A stretch of 64,000 bases of DNA from Cephalotus follicularis. Its lineage: Eukaryota; Streptophyta; Magnoliopsida; Oxalidales; Cephalotaceae. Below are positions 36,141 through 47,093 of this stretch, one piece after another (position 1 is the stretch's first letter; every line of letters starts with the position of its first letter). The position numbers and the translations under genes were made by a program. The stretch lies in assembly GCA_001972305.1 (NCBI GenBank), contig BDDD01000724.1, positions 248,001 through 312,000 on the forward strand, given 5' to 3'. Under the pieces are notes generated by a model. That model had not been told where the DNA came from, did no database searches, and was given only the letters and a program-made list of their open reading frames with translations.

Positions 36141-37082
36141 TCACATGATGCCCTTGCCGGTGTCCTTTCGCTGTGAAGGCCCAGCTGTAGCGCCACTACC
36201 GCCAGTAGGTCCTGCGGTTACTTCCATAGAAATCTCTGGGCAATCCCTCACCAAGTGACCCGATGCTCCACACTTCATACACAACCCTTTCTTTACCCGA
36301 CAGTCCTTCACTTGATGACCGGTACGACCACAGTGGAAACAAACTCCAGGCTTTACATTACTCCCTTGACTAGGACTTCCTTGGGTAGCAGTCTGCAGCG
36401 ACTGGTTCTCAGATGATCTGGGCGGAGAATCATTGCCTTTCCATTGTGATGACGCTGGCCTGAACTGAGTAGGGCCCTGTTTGCTCTGCTGCCTACGAGC
36501 CCTTTCCGCACGGTCTTCATCAGAGATACTCTCTAACAACCTTGCCTTCTGACCGACTTCTACAAAAGTCCCCAGTTCCATAGCCCTGATCCTTGACCGA
36601 AGATCCGATCGCAGACCTTTCAAAAACCTCCGTATCTTTTTACCATCATCATCTACCAGATAAGGGGAATGCCTGGCTAGCTCCATAAACCTTGCTGTAT
36701 ACTCTGCCACAGTCATCTCTCCTTGACGTAGCTCCAGGAGCTCTGTCTCCCTTCGTTCTTGCTCAAGTCGAGGCACATAAGCATCGAGGAACTCCTTCCG
36801 GAACCCTTCCCAAGTACAACCGAGTCCAGTCGACTCCCACTTTGCCTTGACCATCTCCCACCAGTGGATGGCCTCGCCTCATAAGCGGTAGACAGCAAAC
36901 TTTAGTTTCTGGTTATCTGTACAGTTCATCACATCAAAGATCTTTTCTAGATCCTGTAACCACCTCTCAGCAATGGTAGCATCCAACTCTCCTCTGAAAC
37001 TCGGTGGACTCTGCCTCATGAACCTCTCAAGGTCCCTCCCAAACTGATTACCGTCATCATATGCACCCTGAGCCGGAGCCAT
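36141..37082 (-). pseudogene. Element M gag with two CCHC zinc knuckles
   Basis: Met at 37082 begins 'MAPAQGAYDDGNQFGRDLE'. The gag core follows ('ERWLQDLEKIFDVMNCTDNQ', 'ELRQGEMTVAEYTARFMEL'). Two knuckles are complete: 'CFHCGRTGHQVKDC' and 'CMKCGASGHLVRDC'. The C-terminus is Gly/Ser-rich and ends 'GKGIM'. A single TGA (36879-36881) replaces a conserved Trp ('YRL*GEA'); otherwise the frame is open for 313 codons. Its relatives in B and G continue into protease after a similar C-terminus, so here pol was removed just after gag. The Arg-rich N-terminal tail seen in B gag is absent. Confidence 0.9.
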
Positions 37083-37088
37083 GTACTG

Positions 37089-38707
37089 AAATTAACATAT
37101 AAATCCGGCTTATACAAAATACCATAAATTTTAAACTTTCCATATTCATTAACAACTTGCGGAAGCATATAAAATAAGCCGAATTACAACATAGCATGCA
37201 TCCCATACTACATGCTACAACAGTAAATATCATCATAACGGTTAACTGCCCTCAAACGGAGCGTGAACAATAATCACCAATACATCGATTCATTAATACA
37301 ATCATTCATTTATTACAATATTCCATAAACATTCCTCAAGGTAAACATCATAAAACTCCACATTGCTCCTCGGAGCTCAACAGCAACCCACGGCTACATC
37401 AACCTGAAACACACTGAAGTTGTAGGGGGTTAGCCTTTGTCCTCACTCGGACAAACCATAGGAGCGATCCAGGGTCAAAGGTAAAACATGTCATGATATG
37501 AATGCACAATGATGCAGTACATACTATATCTAGATGCATATATATACATATATATATATGCCACGACCACACGGTCACAGGCCACAATGTCACAGCACAT
37601 CACCACGCTACACAGTTCACAATATTACAACGACACAACGGCCAACAGTATCTCAGGTCTCCAAGGACCCATCACTACACAATAACGAATAGCCACGTCC
37701 AAAAAGGAAAACAATCAGGCATGTCAAGGCAGACAATCAATCACTCAATGCAAACAATTGTTCCCGTCACAGGCACGACGGCGTGGACAACACTCGGAAG
37801 TCACTACGATACAAGAACGGCAGTGAGTACCAACACTTCCCCGCTAACGGTAACACTCACGATACTAGCACGGTGGCTAAGTACCAACAATTACCCCGCT
37901 AGCGGCAACACTCAAACCCAATCAATACAATAACATCCACGTTACTAGCACGGCGGCAAAGTAACAAAAATCAATCAATCAGTACACGATAACGATACTA
38001 GCACGGCGGCTAAGTACGAACACTCAACATAGTCACCATCATGATGCAACACAGCACCCACAAATCCACTCAAGTAGTTTATAAAATAAATACTTGATCA
38101 AAACATTGCAATTCGTTTCCAAAACGTTTAAAGTATAAATACTACCGACATATATATATTTGTCAAAACATATATATAACACTTCGTTTCCCAAGTAAGT
38201 TATGATTCATAAAATACTTGCAACAATACATTTCTCTTTAAACATTTCAAGTAATTTATAGATATAAATACTTGCAACATATATATTTGTCAAAATGTAT
38301 ATATAACGATCATTTTCCCAAACTCAAGTGGAGGAAATCCGGCCCCCTCTCCTGCCTTTATGCCCAAATGCCAAAACACTCTCACTTCTATCAATTTAAG
38401 GCTGAAAACACGTGGGCGTCTGGCGCCTAGCAGTCGACTGCCATGCCTCGGCAGTCGACTGTTTCTGCCGACACTCAAAACAATCGGCTGTTTCCTCACA
38501 ACAGCCGGCTACCGCCTTCACCAGGGGAGTCCAGTCGGCTGCCTCCCTGTGGCTGTCGGCTGCCCCCTGCACCAAAAGCACACTAACACACTTTTTCTTG
38601 CAACTTTCATCACACCAAGGGGAAAAACACAATTCTCATCAATTCCACGTATAAAATTACATTTAAAAATGCAATATTACACCTTAACAAAATTCCCGGG
38701 CGTTACA
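37089..38707 (-). repeat. Element M 5' LTR, truncated at its inner end
   Basis: Its central part (37170-38330) is absent from the M 3' LTR. It includes 'tgtagggggttagcctttgtcc' -type sequence and four copies of a roughly 65-bp unit containing 'actagcacggcggctaagta' (37780-38020). The CAGTCG(A/G)CTG cluster lies at 38425-38570. Confidence 0.85.
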
Positions 38708-39909
38708 GGTATTTAGAAATGCATTTATAAACTCGAAATAGAATATTTTGAGTATGAAAATATGTATCAGTTAAATAACGTATTTTCGACCGAACTGATA
38801 AACAATTTACACTATTGAAACTATTCTTTGATATTTTCTACTGAAAATGTCTATTTTCAAATGTTGTCATTTCTAAAAACATTTTGGAAAACAACTGCCT
38901 GTTGTCGACGATCTAATCGATCATTACTGTTTACTGTACTGTTACTGTTTAAATTCACTGTTTGCTCTGTGAATTGCTATGTGTTTGTGTTTGAGCTACT
39001 AGTTGCATGGCGGAGGTTGCCAGAGCTGACTAGTGGTAGGGTTGTACCTAGGGGCCTGGAGCATGGCTAGGTAACTCACTGTACTGTTACCTCGCTCGGT
39101 TGCCCGAAGTGGGGACCGGAGTGGGAGTGTAGCGTGGGGCCAGGAGTTGGCGACGCTATATACTGTTGTTGTGGTCATATGTGGACATACTGCCTGTTGT
39201 GGTCCTATGTGGACATACTGTTGTCATGGTCCTATGCGGACATACTGTACTTCCTGTTGGTCCTTCTTGGACATTACTGTGTTTGTTGACGTAGCCCTGA
39301 CCGGGTTACTACTGTACTGTTATTGTATACATATATTTCTTATATATGTAACACTGATATTTTACTGTACTATTATACGTATATATATCTCATATATGTA
39401 TAGACTGGGTCTCTACTGCACTGCATCATTTATGCATTCATATCATGACATGCATTATGTTGATCCCGAATTACTGTTATGACTTAGCCGAGTGAGGACA
39501 AAGGCTAACCCCCTACTTTACAGATTGATGCAGTGGACTGTTGGGTCGGCATGGACGAAGATCAAGATGTTATATTCTTGATTTTGTTTATCATCCTGTT
39601 TTGTATTAAACCCAGGTGGATTATAGTTTTCTGATGTGCTATTGAAATGGTATTGTTCTTGAAGGAATTTTGTACTGTACTGTAATTCACGCTCCGTTTT
39701 ATGGGCGATTAACGTTTATGACTTGTATTTGGGTAGCGTGCGGTATGGGACGCACGTTACGTGTTACAGCTTATGAACTTCTTATGCTTCCACAACCGAC
39801 TGTTTGTTTAAAAGTTTTAAATTTTATGGTTTTTGCATGAGCTGTACTTTATGTTAATTGCCTTTACCGCTTTAATGTTGCGTTCTCTATGAACGGGGTG
39901 TGACAACAG

Positions 39910-39921
39910 TGGTATCAGAGC
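39910..39921 (+). other. Primer-binding site of element G
   Basis: TGGTATCAGAGC starts 5 bases after the LTR, an exact match to the tRNA-iMet complement. Confidence 0.9.
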
Positions 39922-40016
39922 ATATTCCAAATATGCTTAGCTAGGATAAGTTCCTTGGCAATTAATGAATTGATTTCCTAAAGTGATGACTGACCGTCAA
40001 TCTTCTTATAGGTAAA

Positions 40017-40843
40017 ATGGACAGAAGGAGAACACGTGCTAGGGTTAGAGACGTTGGAGCTAATGCCCTGGAAGAAGCTAATGTTCCGTAAGGGATGGAT
40101 ATGCCCCAAGATGACAGAGATCCAATGACTCGGATCGCAGACTATTTCCAGCAGCAGATGGCCTTTAAAACAGGGCTAATGCGGAGGAGATGCGCCAGTA
40201 CCACGTGCAAGCTCGACCACAGCATAGGGCTCCCGACCACTGCCCGGGAGAGGATGGTTTTGGGAGAGATATTGAGAAATTTATGAGGCTAAATCCACCC
40301 AACTTCAAGGGGGAGCTGGATGCTACGGTTGCTGAGAGATGGCTGCAATACTTGGAGAAGATCTTTCAGGTGATGAACTGTACTTATGATCAAAAGTTGA
40401 GATTTGCTGTGTACCGCCTATGGGGTGAGGCCACTCATTGGTGGGAAATGGTTAGAGCGAAGTGGGAATCACAAGGACTGGATAACACTTGGGACCGATT
40501 CCAGACAGAGTTCCTGGAGACATATGTTCCATACATTGAGCAAGAGCGACGAGAGACTGAGCTCTTGGAGTTACGGCAAGGAGAGATGATTGTTGCAGAA
40601 TATCAGGTAAAGTTCATGGAGTTGGCCAGACATTCACCGTATCTGGTAGCTGATGAAGCAAAGAAGATACAGAGTTTCTTGCGAGGATTGCGACCAGATC
40701 TTCGATCGAGGATTAGAGCCATGGAGCTGAGGACTTATGTTGAGGTTGCTCAGAAAGCTAGACTGCTGGAGACGATATCTAGTGAGGACCGGGCTGAGAG
40801 AGCTCACGCGAAAGAGAGTAAACAGAGTCCTGCACAGTCCTGA
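40017..40843 (+). pseudogene. Element G gag
   Basis: ATG 40017 gives an Arg-rich start ('MDRRRTRARVRDVGAN'). A TAA at 40089 and a frameshift near 40190 break the N-terminal quarter. The 217-residue core frame (40190-40843) has 'DIEKFMRLNPPNFKGELDA', 'YRLWGEATHWWE' and 'ELRQGEMIVAEYQVKFMEL'. The terminal TGA (40841-40843) lies where a relative (M) has Arg, and the knuckle region continues in the same frame. Confidence 0.9.
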
Positions 40844-41566
40844 CCGGCATCGTCGAAGTGGCAAGGTGGTTGTTCTCCGGCGAAGTCGTCGAAGAACAAG
40901 TCTCAGCAGACTGCTTCTCAAGGTACTCCCAGCCAGGGGAGTAATGCTAGATCTGGAATATGCTTTTACTGTGGTCGTACCGGCCATCAACAAAAGGACT
41001 GTTGGAGATTTAATGGTTGGTGCTTGAGGTGCGGGGCACCTGGTCATTCAGTGAAGGACTGTCCAAAGAGTCCTGCTACAGCGCCTACTGGATCGGGGAG
41101 CAGTAGTGGTATGGCTGTGGGACCATCGCAGAGGAGGGATACCAGCAAGGGCATCGCAAAAGGTAGAATATTTGTACTTGCTCAGACTGAGGTTCCAGAG
41201 TCGACTTCTGTTGTTGGAGGTACTCTGTATATATATGGTTATTCTGCTAGAGTAGTGATGGATTCAGGTGCATCACATTCATTTATATCTGCACATTTTG
41301 CATCTTGTTTGAATGTCACCCCTGACTGCTTGTCTTATACACTTGATGTGAGTACACCGACTGGGACTTCTATGCATACTGACTCGGTATATAGGAGTTG
41401 TGAGATGTCTATGGCAGGTATTCCTTTATATGCAGATCTGATTGTACTGTCTATCCGTGACTTCGATGTGATATTGGGGATGGATTGGCTATCGGCGCAC
41501 CGTGCTCATATGGATTGTTACCATAAGACTGTGGATTTTTGTCTGCCCGACAAAACGATTTTTTAG
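40844..41566 (+). pseudogene. Element G zinc knuckles and aspartic protease
   Basis: It has two CCHC knuckles ('CFYCGRTGHQQKDC' and 'CLRCGAPGHSVKDC'). The aspartic protease has catalytic 'VVMDSGASHSFIS' and the C-terminal '[19 protein letters not shown]'. The frame ends at 41564-41566, and pol resumes in another frame. Confidence 0.88.
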
Positions 41567-42553
41567 TTCAAGGGAGACAAGGGATTTTCAACACCGATCA
41601 TATCTTTTATCCGAGCATCGAGATACCTGGAAAAGGGATGCGAAGGATATTTGGCTTATGTTATCGATCAAAGGAAGAAGAAAGGCTTGAGCTTGGAGGA
41701 AATTCCAGTTGTGTGCGAATTTCCGGATGTATTTCCTGATGACTTGGGGTCCTTACCACCCAAGAGGAGTATGGAGTTCGTTATTGATCTTGTTCCTAGA
41801 ACAGCTCCTATCTCTAAATCACCCTATCGGATGGCTTCGGCTGAGTTGCGAGAGCTGAAGTTGCAGTTACAAGACCTGATTGATAAAGGTTTTGTAAGAC
41901 CCAGCGTTTCTCCATGGGGTGCACTGGTACTGTTCGTCAAGAAGAAGGATGGGTTGATGAGACTCTGTATTGATTACTGAATGTTGAACAAAGCAACTAT
42001 CAAGAATAAATATCCTTTACCCCACATAGAGGACTTGCTCGATCAGTTGCAAGGATCGTGGGTGTTTTCCAAGCTCGACTTGAGGACAGGCTATCACCAA
42101 CTGCGAGTGAGGGAAGGGGACATTGAGAAGACCGCCTTCCAAACACGGTATGGTCACTACGAGTTCTTAGTAATGCCGTTTGGTGTCACAAATGCACCGG
42201 CAGCTTTTATGTCATTGATGAATGACGTATTTCGACCGTACTTAGACCAGTTTGTCGTGGTATTTATTGATGATATACTGGTATACTCGAGGAGTGAGGA
42301 GGAGCACACTCGACATCTGAGGATGGTATTGCAGGTTCTTAGAGAGCACCGTTTGTACGCCAAGTTCGGCAAGTGCGAATTCTGGCTTGACCGTGTGATC
42401 TTTCTCGATCACATAGTATCTGGAGAAGGCTTGACGGTGGATCCGTCAAAGACTGAGGTAGTGAGAGACTGGCCGCAACCAAAGAATGTGACGGAGGTGC
42501 GCAGTTTCCTTGGTTTGGCGGGATATTACCGGAGGTTTATCCAGAATTTCTGA
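41567..42553 (+). pseudogene. Element G reverse transcriptase
   Basis: '[20 protein letters not shown]', '[19 protein letters not shown]', '[12 protein letters not shown]', '[12 protein letters not shown]' and the intact box '[11 protein letters not shown]' are present. A TGA at 41978-41980 interrupts 'CIDY*MLNK' and another ends the frame at 42551. The catalytic residues are intact. Confidence 0.9.
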
Positions 42554-43216
42554 AGGATAGCTGAACCCTTGACCAGACTGACTCAGAAAAAGACTCTTTT
42601 TGTCTGGGATGAAGACTGTGAGGCTAGTTTTCGTGAGCTGAAGGACCGGTTGGTTTCCGCTCCTATCTTGGCATTACCTGAGGGTAATGAGGGCTTTACA
42701 GTCTACAGTGATGCATCGGGTAAGGGTTTGGGCTGTGTGTTGATGCAGCGAGGCAGAGTGATTGCATATGCCTCGAGGAAGCTTAAACCGTACGAGGAAA
42801 ACTACCCGACCCATGACCTTGAGCTTGCAGCTATCATCTTCGCCCTTCAGAAGTGGAGGCACTACCTGTATTTGGTGCCGTTTGAGATCTTCACCGATCA
42901 AAAAAGCTTGAGGTATCTGTTTTGTCAAGATACACTGAACATGAGGCAGCGCAGGTGGGTGGAATTCTTCAATGACTATGATTGCAGTGTTCAATATCAC
43001 CCGGGGAAGGCGAATGTGGTTGCTGATGCCTTGAGCCGCAAGGCTATGCTTGCTAGTACGATGGTGTCGCAATGGAAGATGCTGGAAGACTTCCAAGAAT
43101 GGTGTCCGTTTAATCAGTCACCAGGGATCATTTTAGCGGGCATGCGAGTACAGCCTGAGTTACTGCATCACATCAAGGATGCACAACCACATGACCCTGA
43201 ATTGCAGCGGATCTGA
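42554..43216 (+). pseudogene. Element G RNase H
   Basis: '[15 protein letters not shown]', '[15 protein letters not shown]', '[11 protein letters not shown]' (His to Gln in the usual FTDHKSL) and '[16 protein letters not shown]' are present. A TGA at 43214-43216 ends the frame, and the integrase continues in another frame from about 43179. Confidence 0.88.
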
Positions 43217-44168
43217 GAGAACCTGGGTTTCAGAGTCCGATTTTCGAGTGCATGATGATGGTATTCTGAGGTATCGGGGAAGTGTGTGTCTTCCAAACGA
43301 ACCGAGGTTGAAGGGTGAATTACTTCAAGGGGCTCATAAATCTATGTACAGTGTTCATCCTGGTAGCACGAAAATGTATCAAGACATGAAGAAGTGCTAC
43401 TGGTGGCCAGGCATGAAGCGGGAGATCACTGAGTATGTGGCGAAGTGTTGGACTTGCCAGATAGTTAAGGCCGAGCACCAGAGACCGGCAGGTTTGCTAC
43501 AACCTTTGCCAATTCCAGAGAATAACAGCTATCATTCCAGTATTGGTATGGCACCGTTTGAGGCACTGTATGGGAGGAAGTGCAGATCTCCTGTGTGTTG
43601 GGATGAGGTCGGGGAGCGACCTTTACTCAGAACTGAACTAGTGGAGGAAACTTCAGCGAAGATCAGGACGATCAAGAAGAAGCTGCTTGCCGCTCAGAGT
43701 CGGCAGAAGAGCTACACTGACAGTGTGAAGAGGAGACCTCTGATCTTCAACGTGGGTGATCACGTGTTCTTGAAGGTATCACCATGGAAGGGCGTGCAAT
43801 GGTTTGGGAAGAAGGGCAATTTAGCTCCATGATACATTGGTCCTTTTGAGATTTTGGAGAGAGTCAGGGAGGTAGCTTATCAGCTGGTTTTACCTCCTGC
43901 ACTGTCAAACGTGCACGACGTCTTCCACATATCTATGCTGAGGAGATATATCCCAGACCCGTCACATGTCCTGGATTATGATACCGTTCCAGTACAGGAT
44001 GATCTATCTTGTGAGGAGTTTCCGGTGCGGATTCTCGGTCGGAAAACACAGACCTTGAGGAACCGAACCATCTCCCTGGTCAAGGTTCAATGGCAGTTTC
44101 ACAAACCTGATGAGGCAACTTGGGAGCGTGAGGAGGACATCCAAGAACGCTACCCGCATTTGTTCTAG
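43179..44168 (+). pseudogene. Element G integrase lacking its catalytic core, plus chromodomain
   Basis: The zinc region is complete ('[15 protein letters not shown]', 'CWTCQIVKAEHQ'). The frame then passes from 'LLQPLPIPE' straight to '[20 protein letters not shown]'. In element F the matching interval is about 400 bp and contains all three catalytic acidic residues. The frame is kept across the joint (near 43518). The C-terminal domain follows, broken by one TGA near 43830, then 'HDVFHISMLRRYIPDPSH' and the chromodomain ('VKVQWQFHKPDEATWEREED'), stop TAG 44166-44168. Confidence 0.92.
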
Positions 44169-44200
44169 TATTGTGTTAATTTCGAGGACGAAATTTCTTG

Positions 44201-44213
44201 AAGGAGGGGTGGA
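44201..44213 (+). other. Polypurine tract of element G
   Basis: AAGGAGGGGTGGA directly precedes the 3' LTR, after 'ttcgaggacgaaatttcttg'. Confidence 0.88.
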
Positions 44214-46964
44214 TGTAATGCCCGGTATTTTCCTGAATGTAATATTTCGATTTATGATGTAATGAGAATGTTGAGTTTTGGACACAAAAGAAGCTTACAA
44301 ACCCTAGTTGTGTTTTGGAAATGGAATGTGTATGTCAAAGCTTGAAACGACGCTGTTCTGGGAGAAAGACATCGACGTCTTTGGAAAGACGTCGACGCCT
44401 ATAGGAACCGAGGTACACGTGAATGCATGGGCATGCACGTCGACTTTGAGAGAAGGCATCGACACCTTCTTACAAAAATGGAAAAGACATCGACGTCTAA
44501 GTAAAGACGTCGACGCCTTTTTAAAGAACATCTGTCATGCTTTTTCGCTGGCAGAGTAACATGCAAGGGGATCTTTGGGGGCTTTACCGGATGCCTTTAC
44601 AAGTGCATGGTGACGAATGGATCATGATGGGGTGTTGCCTGGCACGCTCCAAACATGCCCTCACATGGAACATGCAAGGATGAACCACCCTCACATGCAG
44701 CCTGCAAAAGAAAGAAGAATAGAAAACAAAAAGGAAAGGCAGAGACCTGGAAAGTGGGAGAGAGCACGAGGGTAGCTTGTTAAATGCAAGGGAAGAATGT
44801 TAGAAGGGGAGCAATCTGCATAAGAACAACCCTCCCCACTTATCTCTCTCGTTTTAAAACACCAGAGGAAAAAAAGAAAGGGAACAGTGAGTGTGAGAGC
44901 CACAATTGTTGAGCAAGGAAGCTTGGAGCTTGCACACCAACTGCTAGGACGAACCAGGGAGCTTCCAAGCCGTACCTGGGGACTCAAGTGACTTCATGGA
45001 ATACTAAAAGAGGTGGACTTTCGGCTTCTAACTTGAGGCCAGAGGTAGGGGAAAGCCATACTATAAATTCGAGTTTGATATCCATGCATGGTTATGGTTT
45101 TGGATGTATAAAATGCATAATTCTTGTACTGATTTTGTTACTGGATTGACACCATGAGATGCTAGATATGTTTTGAATATCTGCATGTTAGTTCCTTGCC
45201 TTGATTACCTATCATTATGCATGATTGTGGGTTGTTAAGGCCACTATTTGTTAAGCCGTGAGGTAGAAGACGACTACTGTGGGAAAAGACATCGACGCCT
45301 TTTATATAAACATCGACGTCTTTGTAGTTTTGCCTTGTTTCTGATCGAAAGGGATCGACGTCTATGGAAAGACATCGACGCCCTAGGCTGCTTACCAGGA
45401 TTTTTTGATGTGAAAGACATCGACGCCTAAGGTTCCTACCTTAACGCGTTGACGCCATTAACAATACGCTGTCGTTTTAAGGTTCCAGACCTTGAGCGTC
45501 GACGCGTATGAAATGGACATCGACGTCTTCTGGAGAAGAATGCGCTGACACTGAGACTTGGACATTGGCGCCTGATGGAAAAGACATCGACGCCTTTTGG
45601 GAAGACGTCGACGTCTTTGTTACTGTTTGGGATTTTCTTCATCCAATGATACGAAACGATCCCGATTCCTGTTAAGGTGCATTTGAGCATATGTAAGCAT
45701 TGCATATGCACTGTTTACTGCCTGATTGTATACTGTTTGTGAATTGTTTATGATTTCTAAAGTATTGGTATTTAGAAATGCATATATGAACTCGAAATAG
45801 AATATTTTGAGTATGAAAATATGTATTAGTTAAATAACGTATTTTCGACCGAACTGATAAACAATTTACACTACTGAAACTATTCTTTGATATTTTCTAC
45901 TGAAAATGTCTATTTTCAAATGTTGTCATTTCTGGAAACATTTTGGAAAACAACTGCCTGTTGTCGATGATCTAATCGATCATTACTGTTTACTGTACTG
46001 TTACTGTTTAAATTCACTGTTTGCTCTGTGAATTGCTATGTGTTTGTGTTTGAGCTACTAGTTGCATGGCGGAGGTTGCCAGCGCTGACTAGTGGTAGGG
46101 TTGTACCTAGGGGCCTAGAGCATGGCTAGGTGACTCACTGTACTGTTGCCTCGCTCGGTTGCCCAAAGTGGGGACCGGAGTGGGAGTGTAGCCTGGGGCC
46201 AGGAGTTGGCAGTGCTATATACTGTTGTTGTGGTCCTATGTGGACATACTGCCTGTTGTGGTCCTATGTGGACATACTGTTGTCATGGTCCTATTCGGAC
46301 ATACTGTACTGCCTGTTGGTCCTTCTTGGACATTACTGTGTTTGTTGACGTAGCCCTGGCCGGGTTACTAGTGTACTGTTATTGTATACATATATTTCTT
46401 ATATATGTAACACTGATATTTTACTGTACTGTTATACGTATATATATCTCATATATGTATAAACTGGGTCTCTACTGCACTGCATCATTTATGCATTCAT
46501 ATCATGACATGCATTATGTTGATCCCGAATTACTGTTATGACTTAGCCGAGTGAGGACAAAGGCTAACCCCCTACTTTACAGATTGATGCAGTGGACTGT
46601 TGGGTCGGCATGGACGAAGATCAAGCTGTTATATTCTTGATTTTGTTTATCATCCTGTTCTGTATTAAACCCGGGTGGATTATGGTTTTCTGATGTGCTA
46701 TTGAAATGGTATTGTTCTTGAAGGAATTTTGTATTGTACTGTAATTCACGCTCCGTTTTATGGGCGATTAACGTTTATGACTTGTATTTGGGTAGCGTGC
46801 GGTATGGGACGCACGTTACGTGTTACAGCTGATGAACTTGTTATGTTTCCGCAACCGACTGTTTGTTTAAAAGTTTTAAATTTTATGGTTTTTGCATGAG
46901 CTATACTTTATGTTAATTGGCTTTACCGCTTTAATGTTGCGTTCTCTGTGAACGGGGTGTGACA
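44214..46964 (+). repeat. Element G 3' LTR
   Basis: This is the uninterrupted copy. It carries the CATCGACG-type motif array at 44360-45620, with palindrome AAGACGTCGACGTCTT near 45602, and the 29-bp tandem unit at 46215-46320. Compared with the 5' copy, several of the differences fall inside motif copies. Confidence 0.92.
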
Positions 46965-46969
46965 GAATC

Positions 46970-47040
46970 AACCCGAAAGCGAAGCTACTTGGGAGTTGGA
47001 GGAGCATATTCGAGAGAAATATCCTCGCTTGTTTGAATAA
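46970..47040 (+). pseudogene. Element F pol C-terminal codons after G
   Basis: These are the last 23 codons of the chromodomain region ('EATWELEEHIREKYPRLFE') and stop TAA 47038-47040. They join 33110 through the GAATC duplication, which shows G landed inside the coding sequence. Confidence 0.9.
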
Positions 47041-47080
47041 GGTATGTGTGCGGTTATGATTTCGGGATGAAATCCTTTTT

Positions 47081-47093
47081 AAGGGGGGGTGGA
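47081..47093 (+). other. Polypurine tract of element F
   Basis: AAGGGGGGGTGGA lies immediately before the 3' LTR. Confidence 0.88.

Larger units (their letters stand above)
34673..38707 (-). mobile_element. Element M: gag-only LTR retrotransposon inserted in the G 5' LTR
   Basis: It is flanked by a perfect GGTAT duplication (34668-34672, 38708-38712) and has TGTCACACCCC / GGGCGTTACA ends. The 3' LTR (34673-35852), a polypurine tract, about 290 bp of non-coding DNA, gag (36141-37082) and the 5' LTR (37089-38707) are all on the minus strand. There is no protease, RT, RNase H or integrase. The primer-binding site and the first 40 bp of the 5' LTR's inner end are deleted. Confidence 0.92.
33116..39905 (+). 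repeat. Element G 5' LTR (split by M at 34673-38712)
   Basis: It begins TGTAACGCCC and ends GGGGTGTGACA. The U3-like half (33260-34520) carries about 16 motifs of the type (A)AGACATCGACG(C/T)C(T)TT, including a perfect 16-bp palindrome AAGACGTCGACGTCTT at 34504-34519. The second half has a tandem unit of about 29 bp with 'tcctatgtggacatactg' (39155-39260) and TA-rich runs. Confidence 0.9.
33116..46964 (+). mobile_element. Element G: Ty3/gypsy chromovirus (Tekay/Del-like) inserted in F
   Basis: TG...CA ends are flanked by a perfect GAATC duplication (33111-33115, 46965-46969). The 5' LTR is 33116-34672 plus 38713-39905, split by element M; the 3' LTR is 44214-46964. After removing M the two LTRs are about 2.75 kb each and very similar, so G is young relative to its neighbours. 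The internal region carries gag, zinc knuckles, protease, RT, RNase H, partial integrase and chromodomain, with several stops and one in-frame core deletion. Confidence 0.94.

Noticed and set aside
46146..46541. 131-residue frame (and 39147-39482)
   Set aside because: Reads the 29-bp tandem unit and TA runs in G LTRs; the copies in the two LTRs differ in start and length.
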